The notes beneath the pieces are model-generated. The model was given only the letters and a program-made list of their open reading frames with translations, had not been told where the DNA came from and did no database searches. DNA of 64,000 nucleotides. It comes from Annulohypoxylon bovei var. microspora. Lineage: Eukaryota; Ascomycota; Sordariomycetes; Xylariales; Hypoxylaceae. Below, one piece after another: positions 35,621 through 46,341 of this stretch; positions within the stretch are counted from its first letter, which is position 1, and the number at the start of each line of letters is the position of its first letter. The stretch lies in the NCBI GenBank assembly GCA_022836615.1, contig MU405278.1, positions 130,492-194,491 on the forward strand, given 5' to 3'. A program made the position numbers and the translations under genes.

Positions 35621-37212
35621 TGGCTCCTGGATGATATATCTAGCTAGATAGTAAAATACGTCGTTCGAAAACACATGTGACACTGCGACATGGTTTAAAT
35701 GGTCCTGAATAAGTTTCATATGGTATCTGATTCACTTTATTTGTGCCATGATGTCATGATATCTTCGTAAGAAAATATATCGTCACCCATGATTCCGATG
35801 CTACGAGCAATAATCATATTTGTAGGTAGCCTTTTCCCCCTTCTATTCGGAAGACTTAAAAAAATATGAAAAGAGGCGTCGATACGGCCATTGTAGCTAA
35901 ATATAAGTTGTTATTATTAATATTGTGGCTCTTTTCTGCGACCATAACGCCGACATAAAAAAGAAAGGTACCAATCCCCCTTTTTGGCGTCTCGTCAGCT
36001 AAACTCCGGGCCGAATTCTGGGTAAGATTAAGGAGGAAGGAAGGAAGAGTATTGGTTAGTGATAGACGTAGAAGGAGTATTGAGGCAGCTCCCGGATCTT
36101 TTCATCTGACATGAGGGCTGAATATATCAAAATTATTGATGAATCATTAACGTTGCTCCTTACTTGGAACGGATGGCTATATTGTTCGGACTTCCGGTAT
36201 TGAATAGTGATCTCGCTGTAAATCTGCGAGTGGGTATTCGTAAGATTAAGCAGATACGGATTGAGTGGGGGCTAAGACGCGTGGAAGGGAAATAGATTCC
36301 TTGAAGAATACAGCTTTGAAGCCTCCTCGGGCGCACCAGATTCGAGCTGGATTGGGTACCATCTATTCCCCTCATTTGCAGATCTTGGAACTATGATCAA
36401 AGTTCTGACATTCCTGGCATGTTCGTAGAACTGGTAACCAAATAAATGCCAGCGTGGCAGAGAGCCCGATCAAGTAACACGACCTGGAAATCATCTTCAG
36501 CTGTGTGGGATTAGTTGAATGGCGATATCTCGTGGTAAACATCCGAAAGAATTTGATTCAGCTCTGGTGTGACATGACACAGTGGCTTAAAGGGGCTTAA
36601 AAGCGTCACCTCGAAAAAATATGTCTTAGGAACTAGCCAAGAGGGACGAGGCTCTGAGGTCGGCGATTATTTCCTTATCATTAGAAGTACATATCTGTCT
36701 TCGTTACGAAATCGGCTAAGAAAATAATTAACGTCGAATTCAGCAACTTCATGCGCGAAGTGCAATAGTGGAATTGACTAATAAAGGTCTCGTTATTACG
36801 TGATTGCAGTTGTATCCTTCAGTGGAGTCGATATGGATGGGTTGTCGAACATCGAAATGTTGGGGGCGAAATCGCAACGTCGATGTTAATGATGATCTGA
36901 TGCCATGAAATAGCCCATTTCAGCCTTGCCGTACCTAGAGATTTCTATATTGTGGCGAATGAACGATGCATGTCAGAAAACTGCGCATTACACTGCATTC
37001 AATGCCAATATGGTATCTTCCACCATGCAAGTAAATCTTCACCGAAAATCCGGTTGAATAAGCAGAAGATAAGAAAATAATAAGTACCCAGCCACCCCAA
37101 TACTTATGCCTGTTACCTGGAATTATTTCCTCGTGGTGACCCGAGCCTTGAATAACGCCAGGATACATTCTCGACTTTCATTTCAGGGGCGACGACTTGG
37201 TGATACTCTAAT
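35621..37212. other. Intergenic region upstream of the modular Cys/His-repeat gene
   Basis: Mostly AT-rich. A possible small upstream exon (MSENCALHCIQCQYG..., from 36969) has Cys/His spacing loosely like the modules downstream, but no splice acceptor joins it in frame to the first certain exon. No other exon supported. Confidence 0.4.
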
Positions 37213-39112
37213 ATGTTGTGTCGTCCAAGGCAGACGGGGGCTGCCACTAGGACTGGATGCAGCACACCGTGTTGTAAATGTCGCAAAGACGAGTCCGGTG
37301 TTGTTGCTTCAAAGCATTGCAAAAAGCGTAAGTACTCAGACTTGGGCATCTCAGGAAAGAGAGGAACCCGATTCGATGACTGACGGTAGTTTAGATACGT
37401 GCGAGCACTTCCACTCTCCATCTCCAGGGGCATCTCGTTGCGAAAAATCGAAGGACCCAAGCGATTCGGTATGCTCTCATCGTAAGTGATGCAAAGCCAC
37501 GAGAACGACGTATGAATAGCTAAGGAGTCGGAAGACGTGAGATGTCCCATAGGCAATTGCAACAAGGCTAGGATGCAGAAGCGAATTCCTGCCGACGAAC
37601 CAAAGTTCAAGCGCGAAAAGTATTGTGGCGATCGTATGAGCTACCACTTATATGTTTCGGGATGGCAACATGCTGACTTTAAATAGACAAATGCTCGCTC
37701 GAAACATGTGCTCAACTGCGAAATACTTTGGGTACAGGCCAAGTCCTATACCGCCCATATTGTAATAAACGTGAGCTAGGGGCTAGCGTCTCTGTTAAGC
37801 CATAGTGGGCTAATGATCAAGAAGATGCCTGCCACGCGGACGGATGCACTGAAAAGAATACGGAGCCCCGCAGTGTGTACTGTACCAGACGTATGTGACT
37901 GCTACCCGTATGCGTCAGGATTATATACTAAGTTAATGGACAGACAACTGCCAAAAGAGAACGTGTGGGTCTCAGATCGGAAACGATCCCCGGTACTGCG
38001 AAAATCGTATGCTTCTCTGCTTCGCAGTAATTTGAAGTATACAACTGACTCCACGAGCTAGACAATCGATGCGAGTGGTCGTTAGGTTACTGCGTTCATC
38101 AAAAGCGGCCTGACAAGGAACTCTGCGTAATGCGTCCGTGCTCTCGAACTACAACATCTATCTCTGTATGCGACGGCGCTGACGGGAGCTAGATCTTCAA
38201 TGCGACACCGATGGCTGCGATGAATGGAAAGACTCTGGCTCCAAGCATTGCCAGAAGCATACATGCCATGAAAGGAAATGTGACAACTCTTCTGGAAATT
38301 TTGACTACTGTAGCAAACGTTAGTGTATCTCTGCCATGATCTAGATGAAGGAAACATGTGACTAACTAGGAGTGATTCTAGATCGGTGTGAATATAGGGA
38401 TTGTGGTGAACATCGAGCAGTCGCGAAAGGGGGATTCTGTGCACGACGTAGGTCCATTTCACTACTAATCTCAAGATCCGTCTATAGACCATCGAGACTA
38501 ACCACCTGGTTTAGATGTCTGCCAAAAGGATGGATGCAAAGAATCAAGAGGTGATAAGGGAATATACTGCGGGACTCGTAGGGACATTCGTCCCCGCTAG
38601 ACAAACTGATTAAGTCACTGATATTATGTTTACTAGATTCCTGCACGGAACCTGAATGCGGCAACGAGAAAGTGTTTAGGGATCTCTGTGATGCCCGTAA
38701 GTTTTGTTCCGGAACGTGAGAATTACTTTCTAATGACTCTTCCATCGTAGATTACCAGTGCCAGTGCGAGAGAAACCTCGAAGTACGCTGGAACGAGGAC
38801 CGAGAAAATATGAGATTCAACCTTGAGATGAAAGATCAGGCTCTCCGAACACAGTACTCGTTAATTCGGGAACGGGACGACTTAATCCAGAGACTGCAGG
38901 AGCGTGACGAGAGATGTGGTGATAGGGGTTGTGGCGATAGGGGGTGCGGTGACGGGGGTTCCGGTGACGGGAGGTGCCCTGTTAATGGCGGTTCCGGTGA
39001 TGGGAGGTGCCCTGGCAATGGAGGTTCCGGTGACGGGAGGTGCTCTGGCAATGGGGGAAGCGGTAGCGGGAGGTGTGGTAGCGGGAGGCGTGGTGGCAGG
39101 TTGCCTAACTAA
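37213..39112 (+). CDS. Modular Cys/His-repeat protein with coiled coil and Gly/Cys-rich tail
   Basis: Twelve exons (37213-37327, 37395-37481, 37535-37633, 37687-37770, 37825-37890, 37944-38006, 38062-38133, 38193-38318, 38382-38447, 38515-38577, 38637-38696, 38751-39112) give 420 aa. The start is the first ATG after an in-frame TGA at 37201. Residues about 13-300 hold 12 modules of the form C-x4-C-x(7-17)-C-x2-H, for example KCSLETCAQ..PYCNKH, ACHADGCTE..VYCTRH and VCQKDGCKE..IYCGTH. Modules 2 and 7 have altered spacing. This looks like a zinc-binding CCCH unit, though metal binding is inference. Every intron (53-67 nt) splits the module-final His codon after its C. The last exon adds a charged helix (about 305-350, likely coiled coil), then a GDRGC and GSGDGRC repeat tail. 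I do not recognise the family. The donor of intron 7 (GTCCGT, 38134) is unusual. Confidence 0.8.
38963..39061 (+). repeat. 33-bp coding tandem repeat in the Gly/Cys-rich tail
   Basis: About three copies of a 33-bp unit that encodes GSGDGRC-x-x-NG, followed by a shorter, decayed copy (GSGSGRCGSG). A 15-bp GCGDR-type repeat precedes it. The units differ by single bases, so the array is slightly diverged. Confidence 0.75.
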
Positions 39113-39355
39113 TTAACTGAATACCTACAAGGACATATTCAGTTCTTGCAAGTCTACACCCAAGCCTCAAGCCAAAGACGAATACGAAATGGCTGTCGAG
39201 ATAGATTTACAAGGAGGAATTCAACTCGGGAGTTTGGTTGATTAGACGGATATCGGTTTCTTCATTTAGTAGCAATACATTGTCGCAAGCGTATCTTGGA
39301 CCGCATCGGACCACCCACTGTGGTTTCCACCTTCAAAACTTCTATTTGTGCTTGC

Positions 39356-40231
39356 TTAGTCTCCAGTGTCAACCTCGAGATCTAGCTGCACGCCACTGCT
39401 GACCTCGTAGTCGGCGAGGGTCAGCATGTCCTTGAACGGTCGCTGCCCTTGTCTCTTCAGCAGGATCTCATGGGGTTCTCGTCCGATACGCGCGGCGACC
39501 ATGATCTTGAACTCCTTGATGCGATCCGATGCGAAGCATGGGATGGCGGCCTTCGTGCCTAATCGATCGTTGACGTGGACAATGATCATCTCCTCGCCAC
39601 CACTAGCAGCGGGGGCCGCGGGGGGTCGGACCGGGGGTTGGGATGTATCTCCACCGCTGGTCTTCGATTTGGACTTCTTGGTAGATGATGAGGGACCAGA
39701 GTCACGATCACGATCACGGTTGCGGTCGGGGTCCCGGTCTCTGCGACGCGGGGACGATGAACGGTTTCGGTAGCCTCTGAATGAGCCGCCTCGTCGGTCA
39801 TTGTCTCTGTCTTCCAAGTCGTCACGTCGCTTGTCCTTGTACTTGAAGCCTCCAAAGCCTTTCTTCGGTCGAGGCCCATCTCGATCTCTACCCCCGCTTC
39901 TGTCCGCATCTCTTCGATCCGAGTCCTTATCTTCGTGATCGTCATCTCGTCTTCCCGAACTCTGCCCCGATCGATCAAGGTCGTCGTCTCTGTTTCGATC
40001 TCTCCGCCCCCCCCTCCAAGAATCGCGTCCAGTACCACGATTCCTATCCTCACCTCGCGATCGATATGTATCCCCTCTTCGGTGATTATCTCTGTCTCGT
40101 CTGTCGCGATCGCGACGCGGTGATTGGCTTCGATCGCCATTTCGGCTTTGTTTATGGGGTGGTGGTAGTGGTGAATCGCCTCGCGATGGGCGAGGCGAAG
40201 TAGCTTTATCCGACATCGAATTGGTTGTCAA
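39356..40231 (-). CDS. HUB1: HUB1/UBL5 ubiquitin-like protein with a long Arg/Asp/Ser-rich N-terminal extension
   Basis: Intronless, 291 aa. The last ~75 residues (from MIIVHVNDRLGTKAAIPCFA) match the Hub1/UBL5 fold: the NDRLG motif, IKEFKIMVAARIG, the LKRQGQRPFKD strand-turn and LADYEVSSGVQLDLEV at the end. Hub1 modulates the spliceosome by non-covalent binding to Snu66 or Prp38. The ending is DTGD rather than the usual double Tyr, and there is no diglycine, as in other Hub1 proteins. The N-terminal ~210 residues are RD/RS-rich with a KKGFGGFKYKDKRR motif, like SR-type splicing proteins. Yeast Hub1 is only 73 aa, so this is an extension or fusion. The first ATG (40231) is used; the Met five codons later is also possible. 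Confidence 0.88.
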   Translation of the reverse strand: MTTNSMSDKATSPRPSRGDSPLPPPHKQSRNGDRSQSPRRDRDRRDRDNHRRGDTYRSRGEDRNRGTGRDSWRGGRRDRNRDDDLDRSGQSSGRRDDDHEDKDSDRRDADRSGGRDRDGPRPKKGFGGFKYKDKRRDDLEDRDNDRRGGSFRGYRNRSSSPRRRDRDPDRNRDRDRDSGPSSSTKKSKSKTSGGDTSQPPVRPPAAPAASGGEEMIIVHVNDRLGTKAAIPCFASDRIKEFKIMVAARIGREPHEILLKRQGQRPFKDMLTLADYEVSSGVQLDLEVDTGD

Positions 40232-42343
40232 GGGATCGTTAGATGTCTGCTAGGTTTTATTTTGTGGTGGTGAAAGAATCAAGAAAATGGTAAGGTTATG
40301 CGAGGTTTGGGTTAGGAAGGAATTGTTATGTAAATGATATAGAAGTCGAGGGTGAGATAGAAGTTTTGCCAAATGGTGGCAACTGTCGGATAATTTTACC
40401 TAGGTACCTAGGTATCTATGTACAATTAGTCACCCCACCTTTCATTATTATTGAATTGTGCAACCCCTGAAGCTCACTAACATCCACAAAAGCTCAATTT
40501 TGATTGGCTAGATATTCCTATGCCCTCCTGGCCCTCTTAAAAAGCACTGTTCAACCTTTAGCTCCATCAAGATGACGAGAACGCCGAGATGAATCGCTTC
40601 AAGACCCGCGTCCCAAATACAACATTATTGCATACACATACCTAAAGCTTTAACCTACGCAGGCATGGTATCTACGTCTTTGATAGCGTATCCTAAAGGT
40701 CCTCTCTATTTCGTCTTGTACCCCACACTCCGGCTACGATGCTACGTACCCTAATGTTAAATGTCTATCGTTTTCCATTTTACAACTATGATATTTTTCC
40801 CGGATGCTTGGTTTGCGCCGGGGAAAGATCAGTCACGTGCCCCGAAATTGGTCGAATTCCACTTTTAACGGCGATAATTTCAACGACCTGTATCCGGTTC
40901 TTTAACTAATATTTCAATGGAATAATTCCAAGGTCTTTAAAATTATATTTATCCTCTTCTTGGAAATGGATATCTCTACTACTTTTAATGGAATTTGATA
41001 AATTGTCTCGAACTTTAAAAAGATGAGAAACAATGTGATTCTTTTATAATTGGTTGACCTTGGTTTGAAACTCGCGTTTTATATACATGTACTGGTAATT
41101 CAAGAAAAAAACTTGAAAATGCTCATCTAGAAATGGGGTAAGTGCACATTAAAGAAAAATTAGAGGCTCAAAATGGCTTTCCAATTTGTCTGTAAATTGA
41201 ATTTAAACATGATATGATTCTTTAGTACCTAGTAAAGAAAAGAATAGTAAATAATGAGAGAAAGAAAGATGTTTCCACTGAGGATAAATGGGAAAAGGAA
41301 GAATGAAACTTAATTATATTACATTTAAATTCTCAACTTTAGCTATCTCCCCGGTAACAAGTTTGAAGGTACCTAAGTAGATACTTCAATACCTCGATGA
41401 ATAAAAGACCTTCAAGGCCTATGTGTACTGTGTATGCTACGATACGCGTCGCCAGTCTCCATTCAACTGCTCAACAGGATGATAACCTTAAATAATCAAT
41501 TGGACACAGTTAATACTGTGTGCTTTCCATGGCCACCTAGGTACTTAAGTATTATGCTTTTACATACAACATTATGATGTCTAAATAAGTTAGGTACATC
41601 TATTACAAGATATCAAATTAGAGGGGCTATATAAACATGGTGGCGTTAAGATTTAGAATATTTAGGAAGTTTAATGACTTCACAGTTGTTCGCGGTTTTT
41701 ACATTGTTCATCTCAACTTATATAAGAAGATCATTCGTGGCCATTATAATTCTGTCGCATGAATTGAATATTTCGACCTTGTTAAAGCTTCATGTGACTC
41801 CGATATCTGGGGCTGGCAAGGTGTAAATCAGGTACAGCTACGGAATATTTTAGCGTGATGCCTCAAAGTTTTGTCTAAGTTGAGATGAACTATTTCATTA
41901 CTGAATGTGATTGCTTTGAATATCTATTAGTAACGTACGTAGGTACATGTAGGTAGAAGTCACACCTACCTGCCCACTTTTATTTTGAGTTCTGGCAGCT
42001 GCGGCGCGTGTTAATAAATCAACTTTCCATCTTAACTTCAACTTTTACGACACACTTTCCCAACCATCTCTCCCAATCACCGAAGTAACAGAAATCACGG
42101 AAAGTACCATTTCTTGTTTAAATACATAAAACAAAAAGTATTTCAAGTCCCTCCCCCTAAGAAGTTCTTCACTTCTACATCTCACTAAGAAAGGTTTGAA
42201 GCTTTAGTATTTTTAACCTCCCCTGAATTGCTTCTCACAACTAAAAATCAGCCACTCAACATGTGCTTTGAAACTTGCTTACATTTCCGATTACAGATAA
42301 CCTTGGAAGAGCTTATGCATCCAGCATCCAGATAGAAGTCGCG
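40232..42343. other. Intergenic AT-rich region, 2.1 kb
   Basis: No exon, RNA gene or TIR pair seen. Several aggtaccta-type motifs, common across this window, occur. The last 300 bp are CT-rich and may be the leader of the RRM gene. Confidence 0.45.
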
Positions 42344-43183
42344 ATGAACCCTACTGTTCCAACTGTACGTATACAACCACCAATTTTGCTATTACTTTCA
42401 ATTTCTTCAGTCGACACCACATCCGCTGTCACCCTTAGCCCCATGCCTCAGTTATAATCCACCCCCCTTATTTTTCAGAAATAACTTCTTATAATTGATT
42501 TATAGATGGATTTGCGGTACTTTGTACCATCGGAGCAATTAACGGGCAACTCTGAAGTCTGTCGAGAGGTTAGCCGGCGCAACGGGAACTACCGTGGAGA
42601 TTGCAACTTGTCCGTTAACACGGGTGTCGACGTTCCGGAAAGTAAGAACACGAATCTTTGGATTACCGGTTTGCCTGGGTCAATCACCATCCGAGAACTC
42701 CTGGCCGCGATTACTCACACCGGGAGAGTTCGTTCAACCGTCATTAACGAGCCAACCCAAACTATCACTACAGCTGCTGCTTCAATCAGCTTTTTCCGAC
42801 GAAGAGATGCAGAAGCACTCTATCGTCAGATCCAGCAAGGAAGGATACTATTTGACAAGAAATTTCCTACCGTCCAGTGGAATCGGAACAGGGTTGGGGA
42901 GGGAGAGGCACCTCCCCATGCTAGCCGAGTGCTTTATATCGCTGGGGATCCCGAAGTAGTCAATCGCCGACGCTTGGAGGAGTTTTTTGCCTCTAAGTTT
43001 GTGTACGAACTTGACTGTGTCATCAATCACGGCACGGTCGAGGGGTTCGGGGGTCCAATTAGTCGACTCGAGTACCGGTTTGGGTCATGGCGATCGCAAG
43101 CTTCGTCTGCCCGTTTGGCCTTGATGTTGGAGCTCAAGGGATTCTTGCTAGTTGACTATGGTGAGGATCCTTGCGCCGTTTGA
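42344..43183 (+). CDS. RRM-like RNA-binding protein
   Basis: Exon 1 (42344-42364, MNPTVPT) and exon 2 (42506-43183) give 232 aa. The core NTNLWITGLPGSITIRELLA..AITHTGRVRST is an RNP2-like start of an RRM. AAASISFFRRRDAEALYRQI is the RNP1-like strand and second helix. A second, degenerate unit starts at SRVLYIAGDPEVVNRRRLEE and ends LEYRFGSWRSQASSARLALM. The C-terminus YGEDPCA closes the domain. The tiny first exon is joined by a 141-nt GT-AG intron whose acceptor abuts an ATG, so translation might start at 42506. Role in RNA binding is inferred from the fold. Confidence 0.78.
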
Positions 43184-43603
43184 TGTATTCATATTACCAT
43201 TCCCACGTCGCCGACACTAGCATGGTAGTCCAGCAAGAAGTTCAACAAGCTAGTTCGGGACTAGGTAGAACCTTTGAGGGATATGGTGTCTGCTGTGCGA
43301 ATCGAGGTTCGCGGCACACCACCATATTAACCCAGTGTCTATCACGGGATATTAAAGGAGTTTTGTAGCTCCCCGAATCAATTCACGACTTTAATTTAAT
43401 CAGTCTTGATGTATGATTGTGATTAGTAAGTACCTGTTAAGTTGCGTCATTCGACCAACACTTTCACTAACAGACTCTAGGATAGATGATAATGGTCGTG
43501 ACTGTGTTTTCTTTATACTTACCTACCTAGTACCGCCTAATACTTTGTTGTCTCGTCGCTGATCTGAAGTTAGGTAGCCCCTGAAAACCAAGTAACCTGG
43601 CAT
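43184..43603. other. Short intergenic region between convergent genes
   Basis: A GC-rich hairpin (tgtgcgaatcgaggttcgcggcaca type, about 43295-43317) lies in the probable 3' UTR of the RRM gene. Otherwise nothing is recognised. Confidence 0.4.
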
Positions 43604-45617
43604 TTACACAGTCACCCCTTCACTTATACCTTCTCCCTTGATGATCTTCTTCTGCATCTTCTTTGCTTCAATGCTAGCCTTCCGCGGATTTTTGGCCTCG
43701 AAAATCGTATCTAACTCCTCAAGAGTCATCCCCTTTGTCTCAACGAAAAAGAAGTACATAAAGGTCATCTCGAAGGTATCCCAGAATACGAAGAACACAT
43801 AGAACCAATAGCCGACCGAGCTGAGAGCTATTGGGCCGACGAATGTGTTCAAGAATCCGGCAGCGCCAGCAGTTAGCTTGAATGTCCCCATGGCCTTAGC
43901 GCGCATCTTGTTTGATACCACTTCAGCTGGGTAGATTGGCTGCATTGGAGTGTAGCCTAAGTCGAGGTCAGCTATTAGTCTACCAGAGAGAAAGCTCGGT
44001 GAGTTTACCAGCCGCAAAGATGGCCCCGAAGATAAATATAAATGCGATTGACATTGTAGCAGCTGCACTGTTCCCGTACACGACTTTGCCGGCAGCACCC
44101 GCAGCCACGAAAGCGAGGCAGATAGTCATTCCAAGAGTGCTGCCTATCAGCATCTTGCGACGCCCTACAACGTCGTGAAGACGAGCTCCGGCTAACGAGA
44201 ATACCCATCCGATAACCGAATAGATAATATTGAGGATCTGTCAGGCTGTTAGACATGACCCCAAGACGGACGGTTAACAAGTGCTCACTAGTTTGGTGTT
44301 GGTGTCAGTAATACCAATACCATCTAGCATTAGGGGTAAATAATAACTGATGATACTAAAAAAACAAGTTAGTACCAAATCTTGGTCATCTAAACCCCTA
44401 TACTACGTACTTGTTGCCGCTAAACTGCCCAAACCAAGAGAATGCCACATTCAACATTAGTCTATATCTACTTGAACGCGACTCGACAAGGACCCTGAGA
44501 TCTAGGATGTCCTTCCAGGTAGCCTTTTGCGAGCCCTGAACCGATCCAAGCATCTCCTTCATTTCGAGAGTTACAAGAGGATGGTCTGGGTCGCCGTTGG
44601 CGTGGTATTTAGTAATAATCTCTTTAGCCTTCTCGTGCTGGTCGTTGGCAACGAGGAACCGCGGAGATTCGGGGAAGAACTTGATGAAACAGGCAAGTAT
44701 CGCGGGGCAGACCATCTGCAGCCATAGAGGGATGCGCCAATCGAGATCGCCATGATCTGCCAAATGTAGGTGACAAGCATAGACGGAAGACGTAGCCAGG
44801 ATCGAACCGACGTTATAAAAAGTGTTGTACGCTCCCGCGATCGTCCCTCGGTATGCAGCCGGTGCTATTTCTACTAAATAAAGGGGTGATGCGGTTTGCG
44901 CACAGGTCGCGAAGAAAGATAGTAGGAAGCGCCCGCCAATGAACATGGTCAGATTCGTAGAGAGCGCCGTGATGATGGTGCCGATGCATACACCTACGCA
45001 ACCGAAGAAGATATGCCATGTTCGACCGTACCAATCCGTCATCCAGATGAAGAGAGCAGCGCTCATTTGACCAACCTAGGTCTATTAGTCATCGTAGTCT
45101 GGGATACGACCTTGATAACACGCATAGGTGCCTACCTGGAAGATAGCGAACACGATTCCCGTTGAAGCGTTCCCATTAGATGGGAGCCCGAAGTATTCTG
45201 TGTAGTTCGGTAGAGCCTGTATTAACTGTAAGTTTTGACGGCGAAGAGATCTCAATTGATTTATTCCCGAGAAGCGCAAAGAGAAAGAAGTGATATTTAC
45301 ATTGATTGAGCCCATCAAGGAGCTATCAAAGCCTTGGGGTTTATTAGCAGCGAACTTTGGAGTCAGTGAGGCCTGGCATACTGGCCATTGAAGGTAGAGC
45401 AAAGAAAGAGCAACACTGCTAAAGTATACAGCTTTATATAGCCAGGACCCCGAGGATCTGGCTTGTTGGTAGCCATGATAGTGGCGTATGTCTCCGGGCT
45501 GGGTTCAAGCCCGTCGACGTCGTCGAGATCGATGTGCTGACCGTGCTTCTCCATTGTGTCACGGCTTACACGAGCCTTTGCTAAAGAGGTCCGAGCATCT
45601 CTATCTTGGTACGCCAT
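43604..45617 (-). CDS. MFS sugar transporter
   Basis: A 12-helix sugar/H+ symporter of the plasma membrane (hexose/lactose-permease type), 552 aa. Exons on the minus strand: 45386-45617, 45301-45332, 45136-45216, 44411-45075, 44289-44355, 44009-44237 and 43604-43956. Family motifs in order: GFDSSLMGSIN, DWYGR (loop 2-3), PESPRFL (loop 6), GNNIISYYLPLML (helix 7), GRRKMLIG (loop 8-9), GYTPMQPIYPAEV (helix 10) and VETKGMTLEELD after helix 12. The first intron (45333-45385, 53 nt) needs a GC donor (GCCAGT) to keep frame; the others are GT-AG. It faces CYB2 across a 724-bp divergent promoter. Substrate is not predictable; it may serve the mannose/oligosaccharide genes nearby. Confidence 0.92.
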
Positions 45618-46341
45618 GGCTTAGATAAGGCGACGACGAAGAGTTAAAATTCGCACTCTTGATTAGAAAAATGTGAATGATCGACAGCCCTTGGGAGGAA
45701 AATAAGCAAAAGGTTGTTATCTTATACTACCTTAAGATTTCCGAAACCTATCTACCCCGGCCACCCGGCCTCTCCACTCCCCTGATAAGTCCCAGAGCGC
45801 GGGAACCCCGTGGGGTTGCTTTTTCTCCCGAGACAAGTGGAGAGGAAGCTTACACCACACGATCCGGGGTGATACAGCGAGTTCCAACGAGATGTGATTG
45901 GCCCCGGAAATTTGATTTACCAGGTGACTAAGGAGCAGCTGTGATTGGGAGACGGGGATATATAAACCCTATTGCCTAAATTGGAATACGGTTAAATATA
46001 ACACCGTCTGTCTCCAAGCGGGACCTCTCCATCGTGGACTGTCGACCATACTTACTTTGACAGCCTGCAGTAACGTTAAACTTACGATAGCTAGAGATCC
46101 ATCGCCTTAGCACTAGAGAACTATAAATTTCACGGAATAGCACGTGGGAGAAGGTTTCGAATTAGCGTGTTGTGCAAGTGTCAAGGTCGAACTAGTTTGG
46201 ATTATGCATCAATTGAGTGGTTGGTGAGAAATACTTTCAGGGGCTTGAATACCGATAAACCTAAAATCATAAACTGGGTACAGATCATATCATATAAGAA
46301 GACCCGAAAGCTGATCTAGGTGTCGGATGAGTTAGTTAATC
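45618..46341. promoter_or_regulatory. Divergent promoter between MFS transporter and CYB2, with CreA-type sites
   Basis: Three matches to the fungal carbon-catabolite-repressor consensus SYGGRG lie within 60 bp: GTGGGG (45810-45815), GTGGAG (45837-45842) and CCGGGG (45864-45869). A GATAAG box lies at about 45784. Clustered SYGGRG sites are typical of CreA/Cre1-repressed genes. A match this short is common by chance, so the role is a hypothesis. Confidence 0.45.

Noticed and set aside
37482..37519. Acceptor at 37519 for the second intron of the modular gene
   Set aside because: It would give a 38-nt intron and a Pro instead of His; the acceptor at 37534 gives a 53-nt intron and restores the C|AC pattern.
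37113..37610. 165-codon minus-strand frame and a similar one at 38082-38492
   Set aside because: They are antisense to the modular Cys/His gene, whose splice pattern is far more ordered than chance.
43957..43971. Acceptor at 43972 for the last MFS intron
   Set aside because: It would give a 37-nt intron and insert ADLDL before GYTPMQ; the acceptor ending at 43957 gives the family sequence AAGYTPMQ.
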